20,737 nucleotides of DNA from positions 1 through 20,737 of the forward strand of contig DKOD01000011.1 of NCBI GenBank assembly GCA_002469865.1, read 5' to 3'. Numbering within the stretch: the first letter of the stretch is position 1; the number at the start of each line of letters is the position of its first letter. The position numbers were made by a program, and so were the translations under genes. The stretch is from Alphaproteobacteria bacterium UBA7371 (GTDB lineage: Bacteria; Pseudomonadota; Alphaproteobacteria; UBA8317). The notes under the pieces are model-generated. The model saw only the letters and a list, made by a program, of their open reading frames with translations. It made no database searches and had not been told where the DNA came from. Positions 1 to 7,160 of the stretch are shown piece after piece.

Positions 1-365
1 GGATCATCATCTGGGCCTTGAGAAATCATGATATCGATAAAGGCCATGCGCCTTCCCATTTTGTGAATGCGCCCGGTGACATGAAGCCTGTCGGTGCTGG
101 GCCGTCGGAAAAAATTGATGTTGTAGCCAACCGTTACCGATGATTTGGCCTTTGGGTTGCGGGCCAAGATACATGCATAGGCCACCACATCCCCAAGCGC
201 CATCATGACCGGCCCAGATATTGTGCCGCCTGGGCGGGCATGCTCATCACCCATGCGGCAAAGAAGCTCAACCTCATCGGGCCCAAACCGCAACATTTCC
301 ATGTCGAGTCGTCCCACGAACGGAATTTGCTCCCGGATCAGCGTTAAAACTTCATCAGCATTCAT
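1..365 (-). CDS. PaaI-type hotdog thioesterase (3' end cut by window edge)
   Basis: About 121 residues are visible from the ATG at 363-365, and the frame stays open through position 1, so the C-terminus is missing. The motif DEHARPGGTISGPVMMALGD, followed by a VAYACILAR helix, matches the central helix and active-site region of PaaI-like hotdog-fold acyl-CoA thioesterases. The later YNINFFRRP strand also fits. Such enzymes hydrolyse acyl-CoA to free acid and CoA in the cytoplasm. The substrate cannot be read from the sequence. The gene starts 12 nt after the acyl-CoA dehydrogenase stop on the same strand, so the two are probably co-transcribed. That suggests, by inference only, a role in releasing CoA from branched-chain intermediates. 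No strong Shine-Dalgarno precedes the start, which fits coupling to the upstream gene. Confidence 0.75.
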   Translation of the reverse strand, partial: MNADEVLTLIREQIPFVGRLDMEMLRFGPDEVELLCRMGDEHARPGGTISGPVMMALGDVVAYACILARNPKAKSSVTVGYNINFFRRPSTDRLHVTGRIHKMGRRMAFIDIMISQGPDDD

Positions 366-377
366 GATGATCCAGGC

Positions 378-1538
378 TCATAAATTGCGGGCAATGATGA
401 TCTTTTGAATATCCGAGGTCCCCTCGTAAATTTTGCAGATACGAACATCGCGGTGCAGCCGCTCCAATTCGTAATCATGCAAATAGCCATAGCCACCAAG
501 CACCTGAAGACATTCTGAAACAATGGTCTCAGCCACTTCTGAAGCAAAGAGCTTGGCCATGCAGGCCTCACGAATGCAAGGCAAACCCGCATTTTTGAGC
601 CGTGCTGCATGAAGAACCATTTGGCGGGCAGCTTCAAGCCTCGTGGCGGCATCAACCAGGCGGAATTGAACTGCCTGAAGCTCGAAAATGGGCATGTCGA
701 AGGCCTTGCGTTCACGGGCATATTCCAGGGCCCTATTCACGGCCTCCATGGCAATGCCCACTGATTGGGCCCCAATGCCAATACGTCCCGATTCCAATGT
801 CGAAAGAGCAATTTTATAGCCCATGCCCAAACCGCCAATCACGGCGTCATCGGGCACAAACATTTCATCAAAACTTAACGCGGCGGTGTCGGAGGCCTTA
901 ATGCCCAATTTGTCTTCCAAACGGGAGACAACATAGCCTTCGGTGTTGGTGGGCACGGCAAAAGCGGTGATCCCCTTTTTGCCAGAAGCAGGATCTGTCA
1001 CGGCAAAAACCACGGTGTTGCCTGCAATGGAGCCATTGGAAATAAATTGTTTGGAACCGCTGATTTTCCAACCACCATCAACCTTAACCGCCTTGGTCTT
1101 CAGGTTTGAGGCATCGGAACCCGCACCTGGTTCGGTTAGGGCAAAGGCACCAATCATTTCGCCCATGGCCATGGGCTTCAAGAAGCGCTGTTTTTGGTCC
1201 TCATTACCATACATGTTGTAGACGGCGCAGGCTGGGGAATTATGCACCGACATCACCACCGAGGTGGCAGCGTCACCAGCAGCAATTTCCATGAGGGCAA
1301 GGGCATAGGTCACATAATCTGTTTCCACACCGTTATGCTCGGCAGGAATGGTCATGCCCAAGAAACCAAGCGCCCCAAGTTGGTCAAGCATTTCTTTGGG
1401 TAATTTTCCCTCTTTGTCCCACTTGGCAGAATTTGGCCGCAATTCGTCGCGTGCAAAGGCTTCAGCGGTTTCCACAATCATCCGCTGATCTTCATCAAGC
1501 GTGGCAAGAATAGCTTGGGTTGGTGCGATGGCGTTCAT
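378..1538 (-). CDS. Acyl-CoA dehydrogenase, probable isobutyryl-CoA dehydrogenase
   Basis: This 386-residue protein has the full acyl-CoA dehydrogenase architecture: N-terminal helices, a beta domain with GAFALTEPGAGSD at about 130-142, and a C-terminal helical domain with QVLGGYGYLHDYELERLHRD. The catalytic base is E372 in YEGTSDIQ, the position used by short- and medium-chain enzymes and unlike the isovaleryl-CoA dehydrogenase at 7161. The reaction is FAD-dependent alpha,beta-dehydrogenation of an acyl-CoA with electrons passed to electron-transfer flavoprotein. Its place beside mmsA, a 3-hydroxyisobutyryl-CoA hydrolase and mmsB points to isobutyryl-CoA to methacrylyl-CoA in valine breakdown, but 2-methylbutyryl-CoA or short straight-chain substrates are possible. 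GGAG seven bases before the ATG supports the start. The 99-nt gap to the upstream LysR gene carries a candidate promoter. Confidence 0.9.
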   Translation of the reverse strand: MNAIAPTQAILATLDEDQRMIVETAEAFARDELRPNSAKWDKEGKLPKEMLDQLGALGFLGMTIPAEHNGVETDYVTYALALMEIAAGDAATSVVMSVHNSPACAVYNMYGNEDQKQRFLKPMAMGEMIGAFALTEPGAGSDASNLKTKAVKVDGGWKISGSKQFISNGSIAGNTVVFAVTDPASGKKGITAFAVPTNTEGYVVSRLEDKLGIKASDTAALSFDEMFVPDDAVIGGLGMGYKIALSTLESGRIGIGAQSVGIAMEAVNRALEYARERKAFDMPIFELQAVQFRLVDAATRLEAARQMVLHAARLKNAGLPCIREACMAKLFASEVAETIVSECLQVLGGYGYLHDYELERLHRDVRICKIYEGTSDIQKIIIARNL

Positions 1539-1566
1539 GGAGCTTCTCCATTCCCTGTTGGTGTCA

Positions 1567-1621
1567 ATTGACCTTTATATGGACCGAGGTGACCCGACTC
1601 TGGAAGTGCGCAGAATTGCAC
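1567..1621 (-). promoter_or_regulatory. Candidate activated promoter of the acyl-CoA dehydrogenase gene
   Basis: Read on the minus strand, a TATAAA sequence (1574-1579) is a good -10 candidate, but no TTGACA-like -35 sits 16-18 bases upstream. Instead the imperfect inverted repeat GTGCGCAGAATTGCAC (1606-1621) lies roughly 40-55 bases upstream of the expected start of transcription. That is a usual position for a LysR-family activator. It resembles the element at 2647-2663 only loosely, and start site and regulator are inferred. Confidence 0.35.
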
Positions 1622-1637
1622 ACCGAATTGTGGCGCC

Positions 1638-2555
1638 TCAGGCTGCATCATCTTCCTGGCAATTCAACCCAAGCAAACGGCCAGCCTGGGCATCCACCGA
1701 CTCAACGATAAATTCAAAGACGGAACGGATCCGGGCAACATGACGAAGATCCTCATGCTGAACAATCCAAAATTCACGATTGATACATATTTCATCCACC
1801 AGCACCCGCTTCATGCCCGGCACATCCTCTGCCATGAAGCAGGGCAGCACACATAAACCAAGGCTTGCCTTGGCCGCTTCCAACTGACCAACCAATGACG
1901 TGGAGCGTAATTTGACCGCACTGGCTTCCACGAGCTGGTCCAAATAACGTAATTGCGGGGTGTAAATGAGGTCATCCACATAACCCACAAGGTCATGGCC
2001 TTGAAGATCTTCCACGGACTGTATTTTTGGGTTGCTGTCCAAATATTCTTCCGATGCCCACATGCACAAACGATAATCAGCGAGTTTGCGGGCCACCAAC
2101 CGCCCCGAAGTTGGCCGGTTTAAGGTAATCAACAAATCTGCCTCGCGCCGTGACAAGGATGCATAGCGGGATGATGTGACCACCTCCAATTCTATTTCGG
2201 GATGGCGCGCCCGCAAATGGGGCACGGCCGGCGTCAAAATTTTGACCATAAAACCTTCAGGCCCAGAGACCCGAACCGAACCGCTAAGCTCCAAATTCTC
2301 ACCAGCAAGATCTGCCTGGATGGCTAAAGTGGTGTTCTCCACAAGCTCTGCATGGGCCAAGAGCCTCCGACCGGCTTCGGTGAGCGTGTAGCCCGAAGGG
2401 GTGCGATCAAACAGCTGGGTGTTCAGTGATTGTTCAAGATTGGCAATACGCCTTGAGACCGTGGTGTGGTCCACGCCCAAGCGTTGCGCCGCCCCAACCA
2501 AGCGTCCACGCCTGCTTACTTCGAGGAAATATCTTAGGTCATCCCACCCAAACAT
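1638..2555 (-). CDS. LysR-family transcriptional regulator
   Basis: This protein has 305 residues from the chosen start. Residues 1-62 form the LysR winged helix-turn-helix (FGWDDLRYFLEVSRRGRLVG, then LGVDHTTVSRRIANLEQSL and LFDRTPSGYTLTEAGRRLL). The rest is a periplasmic-binding-like effector domain with SGSVRVSGPEGF at its start. The ATG at 2555 has GGAGA about six bases upstream, whereas the ATG at 2582 has no ribosome site, so the shorter form is preferred. The gene lies between the acyl-CoA dehydrogenase and a divergent mmsA, the classic LysR arrangement, so control of valine catabolic genes and of itself is likely. The inducer is unknown. No MerR-type (LiuR) or TetR-type (LiuQ) regulator is visible in the window. 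Confidence 0.93.
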   Translation of the reverse strand: MFGWDDLRYFLEVSRRGRLVGAAQRLGVDHTTVSRRIANLEQSLNTQLFDRTPSGYTLTEAGRRLLAHAELVENTTLAIQADLAGENLELSGSVRVSGPEGFMVKILTPAVPHLRARHPEIELEVVTSSRYASLSRREADLLITLNRPTSGRLVARKLADYRLCMWASEEYLDSNPKIQSVEDLQGHDLVGYVDDLIYTPQLRYLDQLVEASAVKLRSTSLVGQLEAAKASLGLCVLPCFMAEDVPGMKRVLVDEICINREFWIVQHEDLRHVARIRSVFEFIVESVDAQAGRLLGLNCQEDDAA

Positions 2556-2582
2556 GGCGTTTCTCCAAATATTTTTGCACAT

Positions 2583-2611
2583 CTAGTCATGACAGCTTTG
2601 GGGGATGTCAA
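2583..2611 (-). promoter_or_regulatory. Weak candidate promoter of the LysR gene
   Basis: On the minus strand a perfect TTGACA (2606-2611) is followed after 17 bases by GACTAG (2583-2588), a poor -10. The palindrome at 2647-2663 is upstream of it. Only the -35 match is strong. Confidence 0.25.
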
Positions 2612-2646
2612 GCGCATGCTCAGCACCGTAAGTGGACGATAGAGGT

Positions 2647-2663
2647 ATTGCGCGCAGTGCAAT
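2647..2663. promoter_or_regulatory. Candidate LysR operator in the lysR/mmsA divergent gap
   Basis: ATTGCGCGCAGTGCAAT is a 17-base inverted repeat with perfect five-base arms (ATTGC/GCAAT) around a seven-base spacer. It contains the T-N11-A pattern (T2649, A2661) typical of LysR-family binding sites. It lies in the middle of the gap between the divergent regulator and mmsA, 56 bases before the mmsA ATG. Binding by the neighbouring LysR protein is inferred from position and form. Confidence 0.5.
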
Positions 2664-2719
2664 GCAGGTTAAACAATTGGTCAGGGGTGAACATGGAGCC
2701 TCGGCAAGGGAGTGAAGAC

Positions 2720-4213
2720 ATGCGTGAGATTCATCATTTTGTTGGCGGCAAATCATTTGCAGGAACAAGCAAACGTCGTGGCCCGGTCATGAACCCAACC
2801 ACCGGCGAGCAACAGGCAGAGGTTATGTTGGCCAATGCCGCCGATTTGGATCATGTCTGCGCCAAGGCAGAAGAAGCGGCCCGCGCTTGGGCCAACACAT
2901 CTGTGATCACCAGATCCCGGGTGATGTCCAAATTCCAAGCATTGCTTTGGCAACATAAAACCGAATTGGCCACCATGATTGCCAAAGAACATGGTAAGGT
3001 TCTTGCCGATGCTGAGGGTGATGTTGTTCGTGGAATCGAAGCCGTCGAATTTTCATGTGGTATTCCCCACCTTATCAAGGGTGAGTATTCCGACGGTGTT
3101 TCCACCAATGTTGATATGTATTCCATGCGCCGACCCTTGGGCGTTGTCGCGGGCATCACACCGTTTAACTTTCCTGCCATGATCCCATTATGGATGATGG
3201 CGGTGGCCGTGGCCTGTGGCAATGCGATCATCATCAAGCCTTCTGAGAAAGACCCAACCTGCCCTGTTCGTCTGGCTGAATTGTTCATGGAAGCCGGCGG
3301 CCCGGAGCATATTTTCAACGTGATGCATGGCGACCGGGAATTGGTGGAAGCCATCCTGGCCCATCCGACCATTCAAGCGGTCAGCTTTGTCGGCTCAACA
3401 CCGGTGGCGCGGGCTGTTTATGCTGGGGCAACGGCCCATGGTAAGCGTGCCCAATGCATGGGCGGTGCAAAGAACCATCTTCTGGTCATGCCCGACGCCG
3501 ACATGGATGCCGCCACCAACGCGCTCATGGGCGCTGCTTATGGCTCGGCTGGCGAACGTTGCATGGCCACACCGGTGGCTGTGGCGGTGGGCAAAGGCAC
3601 AGCAGAAGCGCTCATCGAGCGGCTTCAGCCGCGTATCGAAGCCCTACGGATTGGGCCGTCCATGGACCCCGATTCCGACATGGGGCCTTTGGTAACCCGC
3701 GAGCATCGCGACAAAGTAAAAAGCTATTTTGACATGGCGGTGGATGAAGGTTCCGACCTTCTCATTGATGGCCGTGAATTCTCGCTTCAAGGCTATGAAA
3801 ATGGCTATTTCATCGGTGCCTGCCTGTTTGACAATGTGAAGCCTGGCATGACCACCTATAAAGAAGAAATCTTTGGCCCATCCTTACAGATTGTGCGTGC
3901 CGATGATTTTGATCAAGCCGCCAAACTTCCCAGCGACCATGAATATGGCAATGGCACAGCCATATTCACCAAGGATGGTCGCTTTGCCCGTCAGTTTGCC
4001 CAACATGTGAATGTGGGCATGGTGGGGATCAATGTGCCTATCCCCGTACCCCTCTCATTCCACACATTCGGTGGTTGGAAGGCTTCTGCATTTGGCGGTC
4101 ATAACCAGCATGGCATGGAAGGTGTACGTTTCTACACCAGGGTAAAAACAATAACGGCACGCTGGGATGATAATTTTGGCGATGCCCAGTTCATTATGCC
4201 AACCCACGGATAA
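2720..4213 (+). CDS. mmsA: Methylmalonate-semialdehyde dehydrogenase (CoA-acylating)
   Basis: This 497-residue protein has the usual length for the family. It begins MREIHHFVGGKSFAGTSKRR, like other MmsA proteins. The Rossmann region carries TPFNFPAMIPLWMMAVAVAC and IIIKPSEKDP, and the MMSDH-specific GGAKNH stands where other aldehyde dehydrogenases have ELGGK. The catalytic cysteine is C281 in GERCMA. The enzyme converts methylmalonate semialdehyde, NAD+ and CoA to propionyl-CoA, CO2 and NADH, ending the valine branch; it also serves malonate semialdehyde in related bacteria. The ATG at 2720 has AGGGAG seven bases upstream and matches the family start. An in-frame ATG at 2693 with AGGGG is a weaker alternative. 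It is divergent from the LysR gene and four bases ahead of an enoyl-CoA hydratase. Confidence 0.96.
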   Translation: MREIHHFVGGKSFAGTSKRRGPVMNPTTGEQQAEVMLANAADLDHVCAKAEEAARAWANTSVITRSRVMSKFQALLWQHKTELATMIAKEHGKVLADAEGDVVRGIEAVEFSCGIPHLIKGEYSDGVSTNVDMYSMRRPLGVVAGITPFNFPAMIPLWMMAVAVACGNAIIIKPSEKDPTCPVRLAELFMEAGGPEHIFNVMHGDRELVEAILAHPTIQAVSFVGSTPVARAVYAGATAHGKRAQCMGGAKNHLLVMPDADMDAATNALMGAAYGSAGERCMATPVAVAVGKGTAEALIERLQPRIEALRIGPSMDPDSDMGPLVTREHRDKVKSYFDMAVDEGSDLLIDGREFSLQGYENGYFIGACLFDNVKPGMTTYKEEIFGPSLQIVRADDFDQAAKLPSDHEYGNGTAIFTKDGRFARQFAQHVNVGMVGINVPIPVPLSFHTFGGWKASAFGGHNQHGMEGVRFYTRVKTITARWDDNFGDAQFIMPTHG

Positions 4214-4217
4214 CGAG

Positions 4218-5006
4218 ATGGAATTATCAAGCAGCTATATCAGGGTGGAATTGGATGGCGACGTGGCCATCGCCACCCTGGCGCGACCAGAAAAACGTAA
4301 TGCCCTGAATGAAGATTTTGTGCGCCAGTTGCAGGATCTTTTTGGTGAAATCCCACGCACTGGCCTCAAGGCCTTGGTGCTGGCTGCCGATGGTGATCAT
4401 TTCTGTGCGGGCCTTGATCTGGTGGAGCATTGGGAGAAAGATCGCTCCGCCGCCGAATTCACACGAATTTGCCAAGGCTGGCATGACGCTTTCACCAAGA
4501 TGGAATATGGCGGTGTGCCTGTCATTGCGGCCCTTAAGGGCGCCACCGTGGGTGGTGGCCTAGAATTGGCTTCTGCTGCGCATGTCCGGGTCGCAGATCA
4601 GACCACCTATTTTGCCCTTCCAGAAGGCCAACGTGGCATCTTTACCGGTGGTGGCGCCACGGTGCGTGTGTCAGGCCTCGTGGGTCGCGCGCGCATGGTG
4701 GACATGATGCTTACCGGCCGGGTGTATCACGGCCAGGAAGCTGTTGATGTCGGGCTATGCCAATATCTGGTGGAAGGATCATCCCTGGATAAGGCTTTGG
4801 AATTGGCACAAAAAGCGGCCTCCAACCCACCATTATCCAACCAAGCAATCACCGCGGGCTTGGCCCATATTCAGTCCATGCCTGCGCTTGAGGCCTATTA
4901 TGCTGAAGCCTTTATTGCAGGCGTGGTGAACACCCAGGAAGAATCTCGTGAACGTTTGCGTGCCTTTGCGGAAAAGACCGCCCATAAGGTGAAGCCAGGT
5001 CAGTAG
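4218..5006 (+). CDS. Enoyl-CoA hydratase (crotonase family), candidate methacrylyl-CoA hydratase
   Basis: This is a 262-residue crotonase. The oxyanion-hole segments are DGDHFCAGLDL (about 58-68) and GATVGGGLELA (about 108-118). Both hydratase glutamates are present, E116 in GGGLELA and E136 in LPEGQRG, spaced 20 apart as in rat mitochondrial hydratase (E144/E164), so water addition to an enoyl-CoA is expected. The ATG at 4218 is four bases after the mmsA stop; a longer frame from 4167 would overlap mmsA by 47 bases. Its co-transcription with mmsA, and the hydrolase and dehydrogenase for the next two steps nearby, suggest methacrylyl-CoA to 3-hydroxyisobutyryl-CoA. Substrate preference is inference from context only. 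Its stop overlaps the convergent hydrolase gene by seven bases. Confidence 0.88.
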   Translation: MELSSSYIRVELDGDVAIATLARPEKRNALNEDFVRQLQDLFGEIPRTGLKALVLAADGDHFCAGLDLVEHWEKDRSAAEFTRICQGWHDAFTKMEYGGVPVIAALKGATVGGGLELASAAHVRVADQTTYFALPEGQRGIFTGGGATVRVSGLVGRARMVDMMLTGRVYHGQEAVDVGLCQYLVEGSSLDKALELAQKAASNPPLSNQAITAGLAHIQSMPALEAYYAEAFIAGVVNTQEESRERLRAFAEKTAHKVKPGQ

Positions 5007-5012
5007 GACCTG
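4996..5012. terminator. Hairpin at convergent gene ends, possible weak bidirectional terminator
   Basis: CAGGTCAGTAGGACCTG forms a perfect six-base stem with a five-base loop. It spans the stop codons of both convergent genes, the hydratase (TAG 5004-5006) and the hydrolase (TGA read from 5002). There is no T-tract on either side, so an intrinsic terminator is doubtful. Confidence 0.3.
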
Positions 5013-6055
5013 CCTGGCTCCCAATCGCTAAGATCGGTGGCTTGAAGAAATGTTGCAGCCAAACCCTCAGGGACGTCATCAATACCACCATGGGTCCAGT
5101 TGGGTTGGTAGGTGCGGTCAACAAGAACCGCATGAACACCCTCATAAAAATCTTTTTCCCGCAACATGCGCACCACCAAACGATGCTCCAGCACCAAGCT
5201 TTCGGTAAGCTTGGTGCCTTTTCCCGACATCAGCTGGGCATGGGTCACATGATAGGCAAGGGGGCTGCCGCGGCCGAGGCCTGCATAGGCTTTCTGGACG
5301 AAGGGGTGGTCACTTTTGGCCATGTTTTCCGCCATCTGATATGCGTTTCCAGCACAGACATCATTGATGACATCAAGGTCCGGGAACGGTGATGCAACAC
5401 CATCAGCGGCCGCATCCACCATGGCCAACACTTCTTGGGATGTGGCCGCCAGGGCCAGTTTTGCGCGCAAGCCATCAAGTTGATCCGAAGGGAGGTAGCC
5501 ATGAACCATGCCTGCATCCAAAATTTGTTTGCCCTTGAGGCGTATGCCCGTGGTGCCCAACAAAAGCCCAAGTTTGCCTGGGCATTTTTCGAGGACAAAA
5601 GTTCCACCCACATCTGGAATAAAACCAATGGCCACCTCGGGCATCGCAAACAGCGCCCGTTCGGTAACGATGGCCCGTGCACCATGGAAGGAAATACCCA
5701 CGCCACCACCCATGACAATCCCATCAACCAAAGAAATAACTGGCTTTTCTGAAGCATGAAGGGCCAGGTTCATTTCATATTCGCGCCGAAAAAAAGTCAG
5801 TGTTTCCGGGGATGGCGCCTTGGTGGGATCATCCTTGCCCGCCTCATAAACCGAACGCACATCGCCGCCTGCGGAAAATGCCTTCTCGCCACTGCCAAGA
5901 AGCACCATGGCCTTGATACCATCATCGGCGGCGAGTTCTTTTAAGGCCGCCAACACCTCCGTCACCATGTCGAGGCTGATGGCATTGAGCGCGTTTGGGC
6001 GGTGAAGGGTTACTTCGAGCACAGAGCCCCTTCGCTCAACCAGCGTATCGGTCAT
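5000..6055 (-). CDS. 3-hydroxyisobutyryl-CoA hydrolase
   Basis: This is a 351-residue crotonase-superfamily hydrolase, longer than a hydratase as expected for this family. Diagnostic segments are AFSAGGDVRSVYE (59-71), DGIVMGGGVGISFHG (111-125) and FAMPEVAIGFIPDVGGT (136-152). E140 and D148 correspond to the catalytic pair E169/D177 of human HIBCH. The C-terminal DFYEGVHAVLVDR is also typical. It hydrolyses 3-hydroxyisobutyryl-CoA to 3-hydroxyisobutyrate and CoA, the committed CoA-release step of valine breakdown that removes reactive methacrylyl-CoA. Its ATG overlaps the mmsB stop by four bases (ATGA), so translation is coupled to the dehydrogenase that uses its product. Confidence 0.95.
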   Translation of the reverse strand: MTDTLVERRGSVLEVTLHRPNALNAISLDMVTEVLAALKELAADDGIKAMVLLGSGEKAFSAGGDVRSVYEAGKDDPTKAPSPETLTFFRREYEMNLALHASEKPVISLVDGIVMGGGVGISFHGARAIVTERALFAMPEVAIGFIPDVGGTFVLEKCPGKLGLLLGTTGIRLKGKQILDAGMVHGYLPSDQLDGLRAKLALAATSQEVLAMVDAAADGVASPFPDLDVINDVCAGNAYQMAENMAKSDHPFVQKAYAGLGRGSPLAYHVTHAQLMSGKGTKLTESLVLEHRLVVRMLREKDFYEGVHAVLVDRTYQPNWTHGGIDDVPEGLAATFLQATDLSDWEPGRSY

Positions 6056-6954
6056 TGCTTATCTCCTGCGGCTTGGCCTGATTTTAGAAACCTAATCATC
6101 CCAGAAAAATCAACATCTTGGCCACCGGCTGAACAGAACATCTGATACAAAGCTGCCGCCTGATTGCCCAAAGGTGTGGCCACTTGGGACGATGTCGCTG
6201 CCTGTTCCGCAAGCCCCAAATCTTTGCGCATCATGGCCGCGGTAAAACCAGGTTGGTAGCCACGATTGGCTGGTGATGTGGGCACCGGACCAGGTGTCGG
6301 ACAATAGGTGGTCAAAGACCAGCATTGGCCTGATGCTGTGGATGAGATGTCATAAAGCTTCTGGGCATCAAGCCCCAAAGATTCTGCCAAATTAAAAGCT
6401 TCACAAACAGAAATCATTTGGATGCCAAGCATCATGTTATTGCATATTTTGGCTGCCTGCCCATTGCCATGGCCACCTGCATGAATAATGTTTTTGCCCA
6501 TAATGTCCAAAAGCGGCTTCGCCTTGGCAAAACCCCCATCGTCGCCACCAACCATGAAGGTTAGCGTGCCAGCCTCTGCACCAACTGTTCCCCCGGAAAC
6601 AGGTGCATCCATCATGACAATACCGGCATCTGCGGCAAGACCGGCAACAAGACGGGATGTCTCCACATCAATGGTGGAGCAATCAACCAAGGTAGCATTC
6701 TTAGAGACGTGGGGAATTATCATTTCCTCGTAAAGCTTACGAACATGAGGCCCGGCAGGAAGCATGGAAAACACAAAATCTGCATCAGCCAAAGAGCTTG
6801 CTTCGTCATCACCCAAACGGCCGCCAGCCGCCACAAAGGCATCACGCATGGAAGGGACAATATCATGCCCCAAAAGTTGGTGGCCAGCATTCTGCAAATT
6901 AAGCGCCATGGGTCTGCCCATGTTGCCAAGTCCAAAAAACACGATACGCGCCAT
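6052..6954 (-). CDS. mmsB: 3-hydroxyisobutyrate dehydrogenase
   Basis: This is a 300-residue beta-hydroxyacid dehydrogenase. The NAD-binding GLGNMGRPMALNL is at residues 8-20, the substrate-binding DAPVSGG at 116-122 and the catalytic lysine is K169 in GNGQAAKICNNMM. It oxidises 3-hydroxyisobutyrate to methylmalonate semialdehyde with NAD+, linking the hydrolase encoded just downstream to MmsA encoded on the opposite strand. GGGAGG six bases before the ATG is one of the strongest ribosome sites in the window. The gene heads a two-gene unit divergent from the leucine operon across a 206-base gap. The N-terminal half and the PVSGG and GNGQAAK motifs favour this over tartronate-semialdehyde reductase. 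Confidence 0.95.
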   Translation of the reverse strand: MARIVFFGLGNMGRPMALNLQNAGHQLLGHDIVPSMRDAFVAAGGRLGDDEASSLADADFVFSMLPAGPHVRKLYEEMIIPHVSKNATLVDCSTIDVETSRLVAGLAADAGIVMMDAPVSGGTVGAEAGTLTFMVGGDDGGFAKAKPLLDIMGKNIIHAGGHGNGQAAKICNNMMLGIQMISVCEAFNLAESLGLDAQKLYDISSTASGQCWSLTTYCPTPGPVPTSPANRGYQPGFTAAMMRKDLGLAEQAATSSQVATPLGNQAAALYQMFCSAGGQDVDFSGMIRFLKSGQAAGDKQ

Positions 6955-7055
6955 GATGATCCTCCCTTTTCACACCGTTTGGTGTTTTTGAATGTTATGC
7001 CAACACCTTGCCGATTTGACGGTTATCTTTGTAGTCGTCTCGGTGCGTCGGCCGA

Positions 7056-7085
7056 ATGTGCAAACTTGCAGTCTGTATATTGCAG
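7056..7085. promoter_or_regulatory. TGCAA/TTGCA repeat cluster in the mmsB/liuA divergent gap
   Basis: The 206-base gap between mmsB and liuA contains the palindrome TGCAAACTTGCA (7059-7070). Its TTGCAG (7066-7071) is repeated directly 14 bases on (7080-7085), with a TATATT between (7076-7081) that could be a -10. The segment TGTGCAA-N3-TGC (from 7057) also occurs on the minus strand at 1611-1623 ahead of the acyl-CoA dehydrogenase. No convincing complete promoter was identified. A shared regulator for both operons is inference. Confidence 0.35.
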
Positions 7086-7160
7086 CTAAGACAGTTGACC
7101 GGGCATGCATGCACTCGCAACATCAGATGAAACAAATGAAATCAAACCTTGAGGTAAACC

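Noticed and set aside
2426..2719. N-terminal extension of mmsA by 98 residues
   Set aside because: It runs antisense through the lysR start and the intergenic gap. The family N-terminus and a good ribosome site point to 2720.
2851..3372. Minus-strand open frame of 173 codons
   Set aside because: It is antisense to the well-conserved mmsA coding region.
6972..6989. Stem ACACC-GTTT-GGTGT followed by T residues on the plus strand, terminator-like
   Set aside because: No plus-strand gene ends there. It falls in the mmsB 5' leader on the other strand and the stem is only five bases.
6955..7160. Search for the known LiuR-type palindrome (TTTACGT-like) upstream of liuA
   Set aside because: No such sequence is visible. 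Only the TGCAA/TTGCA repeats are present.
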